From Coemansia sp. RSA 922 (Eukaryota > Kickxellomycota > Kickxellomycetes > Kickxellales > Kickxellaceae): 38,324 nt of DNA. Below are positions 1 through 8,408 of the stretch, piece after piece; positions within the stretch are counted from its first letter, which is position 1, and every line of letters begins with the position of its first letter. Under the pieces are notes generated by a model. The model had not been told where the DNA came from. It saw only the letters and a program-made list of their open reading frames with translations, and searched no databases. The stretch is taken from positions 1-38,324 of the forward strand of contig JANBQS010000087.1 in NCBI GenBank assembly GCA_027577415.1, read 5' to 3'. Position numbers and translations under genes: made by a program.

Positions 1-464
1 GGCCAACGCGTGTATGCAAGACCTAAGCATGTGGGCACCTGTGGAGGATTTAGTCCTTTAGAAATCGTACCCCTTGTGTGTATGCGCTTTAGGTCAAAGC
101 TGGAGACAGCTTCTGTGCCTGACCGATTGCTTAAAAGCCTTCTTGCGGCGTCCTGACGCGATCTGTCATTTTGCCTACCTGAAGTCGTTTGTCTTTTTTC
201 CACTACACTTGCGCCACATCTTGCGCACCAAATCAGTTTCACCTGCTCTCGTTCATATCTTTATAGCTCTCGCTTATTTTCTTCTCATTTTTTGCACATC
301 ACTAGCTCTTTGTATTCATCGCTGGCTGTTTGGTATGTAACATGTCGCACATCAACTGACGATCCTTGCAATGATATTCAACCTAACACTAATCCTTTTA
401 AATTGTTATTTATGCCTGCTACATACAGTGGTCATATCGCAAGAAGTGGCTGCACACGCTAGAA
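1..464 (+). promoter_or_regulatory. Promoter/5' leader of the subtilisin gene, with a possible 5'UTR intron
   Basis: I see no credible coding gene here. A pyrimidine-rich tract and a TTTATAG box at about 260-270 look like a fungal promoter. A plausible 5'UTR intron runs from GTATGT at 333 to CAG at 428 (96 bases) with a CTAAC branch site near 383-387. That size matches other introns in the window (91 and 92 bases). The intron is inferred only from splice signals. Confidence 0.4.
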
Positions 465-3101
465 ATGATCCTGACATCGGGCGTTGTGTTTACTGTGGCG
501 TGCCTTGGCGTGGCTAGCGCACAGTTGACCTTTGCGGACAACAAGGTCGTTACATATCCGCCATATGTTCCCGTAAAGCGCGGGGCGTACATTGTCGAGC
601 TAGAGCATTCCAAAACTGGCCCCAGCATTGCTGCCTATACCGCGAGTTTTAATTCTATCAGCGATGTCTGGGTTAGCAGTCAGTTCAGCACGCTGTTTAA
701 TGGCCTAGCTGTGAGCACTAGTGACAGCATCGGCGCCACGCAGCTTGCTTCAGTTCAGGGCGTTAAGCGGGTATGGCCAGTGAGATATCACAGATTGCCT
801 TACCGAATGTCCGCCACCAATATCACGTATCCGTATTTGCATCAACCAACTGGCGTGAGCAGGACTCTGCACGAACTTGGACTTAACGGCAAGGGTATCA
901 AGATCGGAATAGTGGACACTGGCGTTGACTACACTCATCCAGAGCTTGGCAACTGCTGGAAGACGACGGATTGTCCCTGGCAGTATGGCGCTGACTTTAT
1001 TGGCGACAAATTTGACTCGAGCAGTCCAAACCCAATTATAATCCCAAACCCAACGCCCATGGACTGCGATGGCCATGGTACGCACGTCTCTGGAATACTC
1101 AGCGGACAAGGACCAAATGTATACGGCGTGGCCCCAGGTGCGACGTACGGAATGTACAGAGTGTTCAGCTGTCCGGTCAACGGCAACGTCGCCTCTACTG
1201 ACGACATTATTCTGCGAGGCATCGAGGCGGCGTATCAGGACGGCCATGACATTATCAGCTTGTCGCTTGGCGGTGGATCCTGGCCCGAGGACCCGATCTC
1301 GGTGGCATGCTCAAAGCTGGTAAAGAAAGGCGTTGTAGTGGTTGCCGCTAATGGTAACGAGGGAGCGAACGGTCTTTTTACGGCAGGAACACCGGCGGTG
1401 GGGCATGGCGTCATTGCTGTCGGATCAGTAGATAATTGGAATATCACAGGTGCCATTGCCGAATTCACTACGCCGCAGGGCAGTCGGCCTGTGCTTCTAT
1501 CGACACCGGGCTCGGACAGGTACCCGTTTATCTTTGAGGCGGATGTACCTGTGGTTGCGCCGGTAGATAGCAGCGGTAGTCCCTTGGGTTGTGCCGGCTA
1601 TTCCGTGAGTCTATCTGGCAAAATTGCGGTCATACAGCGTGGCGTGTGCTCGTTCGCGCAAAAGGCAGCCGCTGCTCAGGCCGCTGGTGCAATTGGTGTA
1701 GTTGTTTATAACAACGTGGCGGGTACGCTGAGCCCCAGCGTCAACGCAACTGTCACTGTACCCGTAGTTGCCATATCTCAAGCAGATGGTCTGGCCATCG
1801 TTGCCGATATTGCTACAGGTCCCTCTACAGTCAAAGCGCCGAACAAGCTGGTTGGTACGTTCCCTGCTTCCACCGCCGGCCAAATGTCGTCGTTTAGTTC
1901 CTTTGGGCCGTCCCCCGAGCTAGCCATCGAGCCATTACTCTCGGCCCCTGGAGGTAACATCTGGTCTACATATCCACAAAGGCTTGGCAGCTATGCGTCG
2001 CTCTCTGGAACCAGCATGGCAACCCCGTATGTGTCCGGAACAGTCGCTTTGCTGAAGCAAGCGCGGCCTGAGCTCAGCGTCAAGGAAATTCGCAGCGTGT
2101 TGGCAAATTCAGCTAAACCACTTCGGGACGTTGCTACGGGTCAAATGATTCATCCGTACTGGAGCGGCTCGGGCCTAGTCAATGTCTACGACGCCATAAA
2201 GTCTCGGGCTATGATCAACCCGCCTGAGCTGTCGATAAATGAAACTACCTTTGGGCCCGTCCCTGGATTCGACCAATTGCAGGCGCTAGGCAGTGTGCGT
2301 TGGGCACAGCGCTCTGTCACTATCGTTAATACTGATCGTACCAAGGGGATGGATGTTTGGCTCGAAAGCTCTGTCGCCGACTCCCTGTCCATGTACTCGG
2401 TCGACGGCAACATAGGCACAACTCCTCGTACTTGGCCCCCTAGCTCAGCCAGCGTTCCTCCAAACACGCTTCCGCAGATAGCTGCTACAGATTCGCACTT
2501 GTATGTTGCTGCGGGCCAGTCGAAAAACATCACTGTTCTTGTTGTTGCGCCGCCTGGGTTAAGGGAGTTGGAAAAGTGGTTCTATGGCGGTTATCTAAAC
2601 TTTACGCTAAAGTGGGACCAAGAGTCGGTGGGATCAAACCTATTTGTGCCCTATGCTGGGTACAACGGTGACTATCGCGCGGCTGATGTGCTATCTACGC
2701 CTAGCTCGGGGCTGCCTGCGCTGACAGACAACAATCAAGTCGCCATTGCCGATGTTTCAAAGCTAGTTGTGTCGGCCAACAACACGGCACTGCTTTTGTA
2801 CAGGCTAGACGTGCCGTCGCGTGTCGTTGCAGCTACACTCGTAGACGCAGGAGGTAATACGATCGGATACTTGCCCTTTGGCTACAACGAGTACAACGCC
2901 CGCAATCTACCCAACGGGGACAATCCGCTTTCTGGAGCCACTGTCAGTAACATTGTATTTACGGACAGGGGAGCGGCTCACGCTATCAGAGTTCCCACAG
3001 GCAAATACCACGTACATTTGGCAGCGCTGCGGCCTCTGGGTGACGCCAACAACGATAAAGATTATCAGACTTGGGACTCTGAACAGTATAGCATCGCTTA
3101 G
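465..3101 (+). CDS. Secreted subtilisin-like serine protease (S8) with inserted PA domain
   Basis: The 878-residue protein begins with a signal peptide (hydrophobic core within residues 1-20, ending ASA-Q). The subtilase triad is visible: Asp151 in DTGVDYTHPE, His204 in DGHGTHVSG and Ser517 in GTSMATPYVSG. Asn298 (GNEG) is the likely oxyanion-hole residue. A PA (protease-associated) domain sits between the His and Ser segments at roughly residues 340-470, as in minor extracellular proteases of the Vpr type. The roughly 300 residues after the Ser look like the Fn3-like domain of these enzymes, with several N-glycosylation sequons. Residues before about 130 fit an inhibitor-type propeptide. It should act outside the cell as an endopeptidase, probably in nutrition. 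There is no intron in the coding region. The ATG is chosen because the signal peptide follows directly. Confidence 0.93.
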   Translation: MILTSGVVFTVACLGVASAQLTFADNKVVTYPPYVPVKRGAYIVELEHSKTGPSIAAYTASFNSISDVWVSSQFSTLFNGLAVSTSDSIGATQLASVQGVKRVWPVRYHRLPYRMSATNITYPYLHQPTGVSRTLHELGLNGKGIKIGIVDTGVDYTHPELGNCWKTTDCPWQYGADFIGDKFDSSSPNPIIIPNPTPMDCDGHGTHVSGILSGQGPNVYGVAPGATYGMYRVFSCPVNGNVASTDDIILRGIEAAYQDGHDIISLSLGGGSWPEDPISVACSKLVKKGVVVVAANGNEGANGLFTAGTPAVGHGVIAVGSVDNWNITGAIAEFTTPQGSRPVLLSTPGSDRYPFIFEADVPVVAPVDSSGSPLGCAGYSVSLSGKIAVIQRGVCSFAQKAAAAQAAGAIGVVVYNNVAGTLSPSVNATVTVPVVAISQADGLAIVADIATGPSTVKAPNKLVGTFPASTAGQMSSFSSFGPSPELAIEPLLSAPGGNIWSTYPQRLGSYASLSGTSMATPYVSGTVALLKQARPELSVKEIRSVLANSAKPLRDVATGQMIHPYWSGSGLVNVYDAIKSRAMINPPELSINETTFGPVPGFDQLQALGSVRWAQRSVTIVNTDRTKGMDVWLESSVADSLSMYSVDGNIGTTPRTWPPSSASVPPNTLPQIAATDSHLYVAAGQSKNITVLVVAPPGLRELEKWFYGGYLNFTLKWDQESVGSNLFVPYAGYNGDYRAADVLSTPSSGLPALTDNNQVAIADVSKLVVSANNTALLLYRLDVPSRVVAATLVDAGGNTIGYLPFGYNEYNARNLPNGDNPLSGATVSNIVFTDRGAAHAIRVPTGKYHVHLAALRPLGDANNDKDYQTWDSEQYSIA

Positions 3102-3234
3102 GCATACATAATAGTGTTTTTTTTCTTCATTTCATCGTTCTCAGTACGTGTACTATACTTTGAACATCACATATCACCTTCTCTTTCAACCAAATACACT
3201 TTTCTTTGCAACATCAAAGTGACCAAAAAAATAT

Positions 3235-4377
3235 TTACAAGCCGCTGACAATTTTGCCCTCGGGTGTCCGCACTAAAATAAAGTGATATAGGCGGCCGCG
3301 TCGCGAGGTAAAGTTCTTGACATCGTCTCTATCAAGCAGCGTATCGCTAAGATCCTCCTTTAGTACGCGAGTGGATCTACCATGCCTAGTTTCGCTCTGC
3401 CGCATGCGCCAAAACTCCTCCTGCTCGATAACCCAGTATTGCACCGCCGAGTGTGTGACGTCGCGGATAGAGTGTAAGACGGCGGGGTAAGAGAAAAACG
3501 CAAGCGAGAGCATAAACCCCTCGCTGTACAACAGCAGCTTCGAGGCAAATGTCAGCATCTTTAGTGGGCGGTGCACAGCTGTAGAGAGAAGCTCCTGCAC
3601 CATCTGCGGAAGGTTACACGCGAGGCTGATAAGGGGGTAGGCAATGGTATAGAGCACCAACGAACGAAGTCTCTGGCTGTTTGCGCGAGCATTGACGGCA
3701 TTTCGGTATGCCTCAGTTGAAGTTGGGTGTCGACTACCTTGCATGCTGGTCGAATAAGTAAGACGGCGCACTGATTTCAGTACTATTGCCATACAAGCCA
3801 GTGAGATAACCGAAGCAACAACGAACCACCCGTAGTATAAGCACCACCGAATAATCAAAAAGTCTCTATTCGGTACAATTGCAACCTTGCAGCGATCAGT
3901 AATACCATACGCGCTATTGGGAAGAGCGGCGAGGGTGGCAGATAGCGAAATTGCTAGAGAAAATGGAATGATGTAGTACCAGCGCTCGTTACGCTTGGCC
4001 AGACTAAGTTTACGACGGGTGATGACAAGCCAGAGGTGAATAGTAACGGCACAGATCATGAAAATGGAGCTGAGATAGCAAAAATACAAAACGTAGCGCA
4101 ATGTGCTGCATAACGTTTGTGCTGTAAAGACGACTTCGTTGGTAACAAGAGTGATGATGAGGCCTACGGTGTTGACGCTTTGAATAGACATTGTAAGCTT
4201 GACGAGCGGGATGTTTATGCGGCGCGAATTGCAAGCCAACAAGATGAAGAATACAACAATGCATACGACCGAACAAAACAGCGAAATAGCAGCTGTAATC
4301 GTCAATCCAGTGCGAAGATTGTCATCTTTTGGGCCTCCCGTTTCTGCCTCAACTGGGCCAGTAATTGTAATGTCCAT
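3235..4377 (-). CDS. Seven-transmembrane receptor, tandem copy 1 (Git3-like)
   Basis: The 380-residue, intron-less protein has seven hydrophobic segments at about residues 24-49, 57-80, 90-119, 133-152, 172-200, 238-264 and 276-301. It has a 23-residue outer N-terminus and a cytoplasmic tail of about 75 residues. Cys90 (top of helix 3) and Cys163 (second outer loop) can form the usual GPCR disulfide. The sixth-helix region, with basic residues followed by a hydrophobic stretch and YPLI, resembles the C-terminal region of Git3/Gpr1-type fungal nutrient receptors. Two paralogues lie upstream on the same strand. The promoter and 3' end are shared with them. A plasma-membrane G-protein-coupled sensor is the best reading, with unknown ligand. 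Family assignment is by topology and weak motif similarity. Confidence 0.82.
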   Translation of the reverse strand: MDITITGPVEAETGGPKDDNLRTGLTITAAISLFCSVVCIVVFFILLACNSRRINIPLVKLTMSIQSVNTVGLIITLVTNEVVFTAQTLCSTLRYVLYFCYLSSIFMICAVTIHLWLVITRRKLSLAKRNERWYYIIPFSLAISLSATLAALPNSAYGITDRCKVAIVPNRDFLIIRWCLYYGWFVVASVISLACMAIVLKSVRRLTYSTSMQGSRHPTSTEAYRNAVNARANSQRLRSLVLYTIAYPLISLACNLPQMVQELLSTAVHRPLKMLTFASKLLLYSEGFMLSLAFFSYPAVLHSIRDVTHSAVQYWVIEQEEFWRMRQSETRHGRSTRVLKEDLSDTLLDRDDVKNFTSRRGRLYHFILVRTPEGKIVSGL

Positions 4378-4595
4378 ATCTCACAACTGTAAAATATGGT
4401 AGTTTTTGCATTATACTAAACTGTGAGAAAAGCAAAAAACATTTTTGTTAGCTGCTTGTGACCAACGTGTCATATATAGATATTGATTTAGAGAACCTAG
4501 ACAATTCCTAATTTCTTGACGTGCGTGATTAAGCTGTTCCACTATACACGCGTCATCATCCCTCGCACTAGAAAGCTTGTAATACGTAGAATAAA

Positions 4596-4617
4596 TGTGG
4601 AGGTAGATTCCACGTGG
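4596..4617 (-). promoter_or_regulatory. Conserved 22-bp upstream element, receptor copy 1
   Basis: The plus-strand core GTGGAGGTAGATTCCA is followed by CGTGG. It contains an imperfect GTGGA/TCCAC inverted repeat and a CACGTG E-box. It lies 219 bases upstream of the receptor start codon. The same element sits at 217 and 220 bases before the other two tandem receptors. Confidence 0.7.
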
Positions 4618-4684
4618 ATAAAAATACTCGTAACAGGTCATATGAGCGGACCTGGACATTTAGATCCAAGGATGATGATGTTTA

Positions 4685-4725
4685 TATTTACAAGAGCAAA
4701 ATGACCCACAAAAAATATTTACAAG
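4685..4725 (-). repeat. 31-bp-period repeat at the 3' end of receptor copy 2 (two units)
   Basis: The motif TATTTACAAG occurs at 4685 and 4716, exactly 31 bases apart. The second unit overlaps the last codons and stop of receptor copy 2, and the first is its duplicate downstream. It may carry 3'-end processing signals. Receptor copy 1 has one unit and receptor copy 3 has three. Confidence 0.75.
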
Positions 4726-5861
4726 CCGCTGACAATTTTACCCTCGGGCGTGTGTACTAAAATAAAGTGGTATAGACGACCGCGTCGCGAGGTGAAGTTT
4801 TTGACGTCGACTCTATCAAGCAGCATATCGCTAAGATCCTCCTTTAGCACACGAGCTGACTTGCCATGCCTAGTTTCGCTCTGCCGCATGCGCCAAAACT
4901 CCTCTTGTTCGATAACCCAGTATTGCACCGCCGAGTGTGTGACGTCGCGGATAGAGTGTAAGACGGCAGGGTAAGAGAAAAACGCAAGCGAGAGCATAAA
5001 CCCCTCGCTATACAACAAGACCTTTGACGTAAAGCTTAACCACTTTAGTGGACGTTTCATAGTTGTAGACAAGAGCTCCTGTATCAGCTGCGGAAGGTTA
5101 CATATGAGGCTGATAAGGGGGTAGGCAATAGTATAGAACACCAGCGAGCGAAGTCTCTTGCTGTTTGCGCGAGCATTGACTGCATTCCGGTACGCCTCTG
5201 TTGAGGCTGGGTATCGACTATTGTGCATGTTGGTCGAGTAAGTAAGACGGCGCACTGATTTCAGTACAGAAGCCATACACGCCAGCGATATAGCCGATGC
5301 TACAACGAACCATCCGTAATACAGGCACCACCGAATAACCAAATAGTTCCTACTTGGAATGACTGCAACCGCGCAGCGATTGGTAAGGCCATACGCGCTA
5401 TTGGGAAGAGAGGCGAGGATGGCAGATAGCGTAATTGCTAGCGCAAAAGGGACGATATAGTACCAGCGTTCGTTACGTTTGGCTTGGGTCAGTTTACGAC
5501 GAGTGATGACAAGCCAGAGGTGAATAGTAACGGCGCAGATCATGAAAATAGAGCTGAGATAGCATATGTAAGTAACATACCGCAGTGTGCTGCATAACGT
5601 CTGTGCTGTGATGCGAACTTCGTTAAATACAAGAGTAATTAAGAGGGCTATGGTGTTGACGCTTTGGATAGACATAGTGAGCCTGACGAGTGGAATGTTT
5701 ATGCGGCGCGAATTGCACGCCAACAAGATGAAGAATACGACAATGCATATGACCGAGCAAAACAGCGCGACGACTACTGTCACAGTCAATCCAGTGCGAT
5801 AACCGTCTTTTCTTTGGGCGTTTATGCTTTGCTTAACTAGGTTAGCGACTACAGGCGCCAT
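4719..5861 (-). CDS. Seven-transmembrane receptor, tandem copy 2 (Git3-like)
   Basis: This 380-residue, intron-less paralogue is collinear with copies 1 and 3, with the same seven helices and cysteine pair (TLCSTL in outer loop 1, RCAV in outer loop 2). The cytoplasmic tail is nearly identical to copy 3. The outer N-terminus (before RTGLT) and second outer loop differ from the other copies. The ATG follows a shared TTGTGAGAT leader. Its 3' end is 341 bases from the start of copy 1, and that gap is copy 1's promoter. A 141-bp stretch is identical to copy 3, suggesting gene conversion. A surface G-protein-coupled sensor is inferred; the ligand is unknown. Confidence 0.82.
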   Translation of the reverse strand: MAPVVANLVKQSINAQRKDGYRTGLTVTVVVALFCSVICIVVFFILLACNSRRINIPLVRLTMSIQSVNTIALLITLVFNEVRITAQTLCSTLRYVTYICYLSSIFMICAVTIHLWLVITRRKLTQAKRNERWYYIVPFALAITLSAILASLPNSAYGLTNRCAVAVIPSRNYLVIRWCLYYGWFVVASAISLACMASVLKSVRRLTYSTNMHNSRYPASTEAYRNAVNARANSKRLRSLVFYTIAYPLISLICNLPQLIQELLSTTMKRPLKWLSFTSKVLLYSEGFMLSLAFFSYPAVLHSIRDVTHSAVQYWVIEQEEFWRMRQSETRHGKSARVLKEDLSDMLLDRVDVKNFTSRRGRLYHFILVHTPEGKIVSGL

Positions 5862-7187
5862 ATCTCACAATTGTAAAATAGGGTAATTTGACACTATACT
5901 AGATAGTGGGAAAGTCAAGAGCAGATCTTCACTAGCTTCGTTTGGTCGACCTACCATATATTACCCTTGGCTTCAGCGAGTCTAGACAACATAAAATTAC
6001 TCTTGATGTGTGCAATTAGACTGTTCCATCATGTATGTCACCATCCCCGCATTATAAATCCAAACATATAGATTTTATGTGGAGGTAGATTCCACGTGGA
6101 CATACCCGACCTTAAAGAGCCCTAGGAGCAGATCTGGGTATTTCGTACACAGAGTGTGATGGTGATGAGGTCGTTGTATCGGAGCTCTGTATGAATACTA
6201 GCTATGGTCATTAGCTCTGAGATTGACTCGAATCCTTACACGGTCCATTAAAAATATACCTTGTAGAGCGTCGCTAGAACCACATGTGCGAGGCTTATGC
6301 CTATGAAATCCTGAGAGAGCTTTGTGTTAACGGGCTGCTGTCCCTCTCGATACCTCGACTCCAGTCACCAACGAGAATTGTGCACAGCTTCACATACTTG
6401 ATCCATTTCTTTGCCGCTGTTGCGCTGGGAGATGTATATGCCTATTCCCGGTCTGATATTAGGATAACTTGGCTTTAGCATCACCAGCTGCCTTGACTAG
6501 GATATCAACCACTCACCAACTCCTCTGGACGTTGACACCCCAAGCATCCCTTCAAGCTCCAAGTTAATTTCAGCGCTTAAATGTCGCGCCAAAAAAGATA
6601 ATATGACCCGACATGCTCTGCGACCACTGGCTGGATTTTTAAAAAAGCAAGCGCAAACCGGGCATAGCTGTCGCACACGGCACGACATTGATAATGACAA
6701 GGGGACATTACTTTTACTCAATACTGCCGTACTTGATTCTGCTGTGTACGAAATAGCAACAAATAAAACGACAAAGTATATATGGAAGAGAAACTTTAGG
6801 CACCAATTTATTAGAGCTCTACGTGCTCTAACAATTTATTTCTGTTGCCACAGCTTATATATCTACCATGTCACATAGCCATCGTATGTGACGTAACGCT
6901 GATGACTGAGATGATCATAGTATTTTTCAACAGTATTTATATGTTTGTCCCGCTCAGCACTAGGCTGAGGAATCGGGGAAGGTTTCTTCTCTTGTTTTAA
7001 GAATTTATTGTTTTAACATTTAACAAAATCTACTCTTGTAACATACCAACTACTGAGGTATTCGGGTGTTGCTGTTTTCTTCACATTCCCAAATCAAGCG
7101 CATATGTTATTATTTTAACTAGACCAATTGAGAAGAACCTTCATGATATTTTCGTAAACAACTAGTGCCTGAAGAGCGGCAAAATTA
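5862..7187. other. Gene-poor 1.3 kb gap; promoter of receptor copy 2 at its left end
   Basis: The first 240 bases are homologous to the upstream regions of receptor copies 1 and 3. The rest holds only short open frames that I cannot support. One minus-strand frame near 6500-6720 has a CPVC...H pattern reminiscent of a decayed zinc finger but has no convincing ATG. The AT-rich stretch at 6760-7180 probably contains the 3' end of the orphan gene that follows. Confidence 0.5.
6078..6099 (-). promoter_or_regulatory. Conserved 22-bp upstream element, receptor copy 2
   Basis: Identical over all 22 bases to the element at 4596-4617, including the CACGTG box. It lies 217 bases upstream of the receptor copy 2 start codon. 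A second conserved block, CCCGCATTATAAATC, lies beside it at about 6050-6064, and the same block precedes copy 3. Confidence 0.72.
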
Positions 7188-7325
7188 TTATTCAAGCCTA
7201 TTAGACAAGGCATTGAAGGTTGGCGCCAAGTTTTTAAGCGCATCCTCGACATTCTGTCCAGCCATCAAACCTGGAAGGAACTTATAGAGGTCCACAGATT
7301 TCTCGCGACATATGTCTAGTATTAG
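7188..7325 (-). other. In-frame 45-codon extension beyond the orphan gene's stop
   Basis: After the TGA of the orphan gene the same frame stays open for 45 codons, to TAA at 7188-7190. The composition is protein-like (DLYKFLPGL, NVEDALKNL). The stop is followed by CTA, giving UGA-CUA, the best-known leaky stop context. Alternatively a 60-base intron (GTATCT at 7375, branch GACTAAT, TAG ending at 7316) removes the stop and keeps the frame. The branch-to-acceptor distance would then be unusually short (about 7 bases). A recent nonsense mutation is the third option. Confidence 0.5.
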
Positions 7326-8177
7326 TCAGCTATTGTACACATTACTCTGTAGCATCTCTTGAGCGACAGAGATACTAGAGACAGCGTCTGTTCTCAATTT
7401 TTCAAGACACCCTGCCACATACGCTGCATAACACTTGTCTGCAGTGTCCAGCGAGTATTGTACGCTACTACCTTTGATAATATAATTGCAGAGTTCCAGC
7501 GCCCAATTTCTTGCCATTTCCAAGTAGCCTCTAGCCGAAAATGACCTTAGTCCATCTTCCGTGAAAACATGTCCAGAATACAATTCACAACCAGCGACTG
7601 TTCTAAACAATTGTTCAAGAACAGTATCAGATAACTGGTTGATGGGCAAATAGCCAAGCGTTACCAAATAGTAGAACATCAAGGGGAATGGCACCGCCGC
7701 CTCAACTCCTTCCGATATCCTAAGCCCTTCTTGTAACATGCGGCGCGAGTGCTCAAACGTTGGCCCTTGACGAATTATAAATAAGTGATCCACTCCCGTG
7801 AGATCATGATACCAGAGCCGAAATACACGGACATTTTCCAATATTAGGCGAATGTTATCAAGATCAACTCTTGTGGACGGCAGCTCATAGCCAGTTCTCG
7901 GTTTATAAAGGATGGGCACCATACTCAATTTAACGAAGGAGAATGGCACTCCAAGCCCTAACAGTTGCTCTGCCGTCACCTTTTGACCAGAGCTATCACG
8001 GAATATAGTTATACTGGTTTCCCGTGGGTTAGCTTTATAGCGTTTGCGTGGTGGTTGCATGGTGCCAAAGCCGTCAACGAGATATCCAAGATTAGCCATG
8101 GTGCCAGAATCGAATGCGGGAAGCCCCAGACTAGCTACGGCGTTGTAACCAAACGCGGAAAGCCCAAGCTTAGCCAT
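7326..8177 (-). CDS. Orphan protein with N-terminal 13-residue repeats
   Basis: I do not recognise this 283-residue protein. The N-terminus carries three 13-residue repeats of the type A-x-LGLPAF-xxxx-M/V, encoded by 39-bp units. A fourth unit lies just upstream of the first ATG in the same frame, behind a TAG. A basic patch follows (PPRKRYK, possibly a nuclear signal). The rest is a globular-looking, mostly helical region of about 230 residues with no signal peptide or membrane helix. The gene sits between receptor copies 2 and 3 on their strand, so it interrupts the tandem array. Its true 5' end may include another exon. Its 3' end may extend through an in-frame stop (see 7188-7325). Confidence 0.6.
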   Translation of the reverse strand: MAKLGLSAFGYNAVASLGLPAFDSGTMANLGYLVDGFGTMQPPRKRYKANPRETSITIFRDSSGQKVTAEQLLGLGVPFSFVKLSMVPILYKPRTGYELPSTRVDLDNIRLILENVRVFRLWYHDLTGVDHLFIIRQGPTFEHSRRMLQEGLRISEGVEAAVPFPLMFYYLVTLGYLPINQLSDTVLEQLFRTVAGCELYSGHVFTEDGLRSFSARGYLEMARNWALELCNYIIKGSSVQYSLDTADKCYAAYVAGCLEKLRTDAVSSISVAQEMLQSNVYNS

Positions 8178-8213
8178 GGCGCTAGGGTAGAATGCGGGAG
8201 GCCCCAGATTAGC
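8058..8213 (-). repeat. Four tandem 39-bp coding repeats
   Basis: The units are at 8175-8213, 8136-8174, 8097-8135 and 8058-8096, each 13 codons starting GCT and mostly ending ATG. The first three are most alike and the fourth has drifted. The start codon of the orphan gene is the last codon of the first unit. Confidence 0.85.
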
Positions 8214-8336
8214 TGAAGCCTAACACACTGCGGTTTTGGATGGCTGCTGTAAGTAAAGACCTGGCACTCTCTAAGAGGTGTTGCATTGGAACCATGCATA
8301 TGCCGGCTAAGTACACAGTGTTAATGATGATACTTA

Positions 8337-8408
8337 TATTTACAAGAACAAAATGAGCTACAAAATATATTTACAAGAACAAAATAAGCTACAAAAAATA
8401 TTTACAAG
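8337..8408 (-). repeat. 31-bp tandem repeat at the 3' end of receptor copy 3 (three units)
   Basis: TATTTACAAG begins at 8337, 8368 and 8399, exactly 31 bases apart, with GAACAAAATRAGCTACAAAA between units. The unit at 8399 contains the receptor's own stop codon. This is the longest version of the same repeat seen behind receptor copies 1 and 2. Confidence 0.85.

Noticed and set aside
74..340. 88-codon frame upstream of the subtilisin
   Set aside because: It is composed of promoter-like pyrimidine tracts and ends at a likely intron donor; no start context or domain is seen.
6497..6721. Minus-strand frame with CPVC...H spacing, possibly a zinc finger relic
   Set aside because: There is only one imperfect finger-like pattern, no good ATG and no supporting neighbour.
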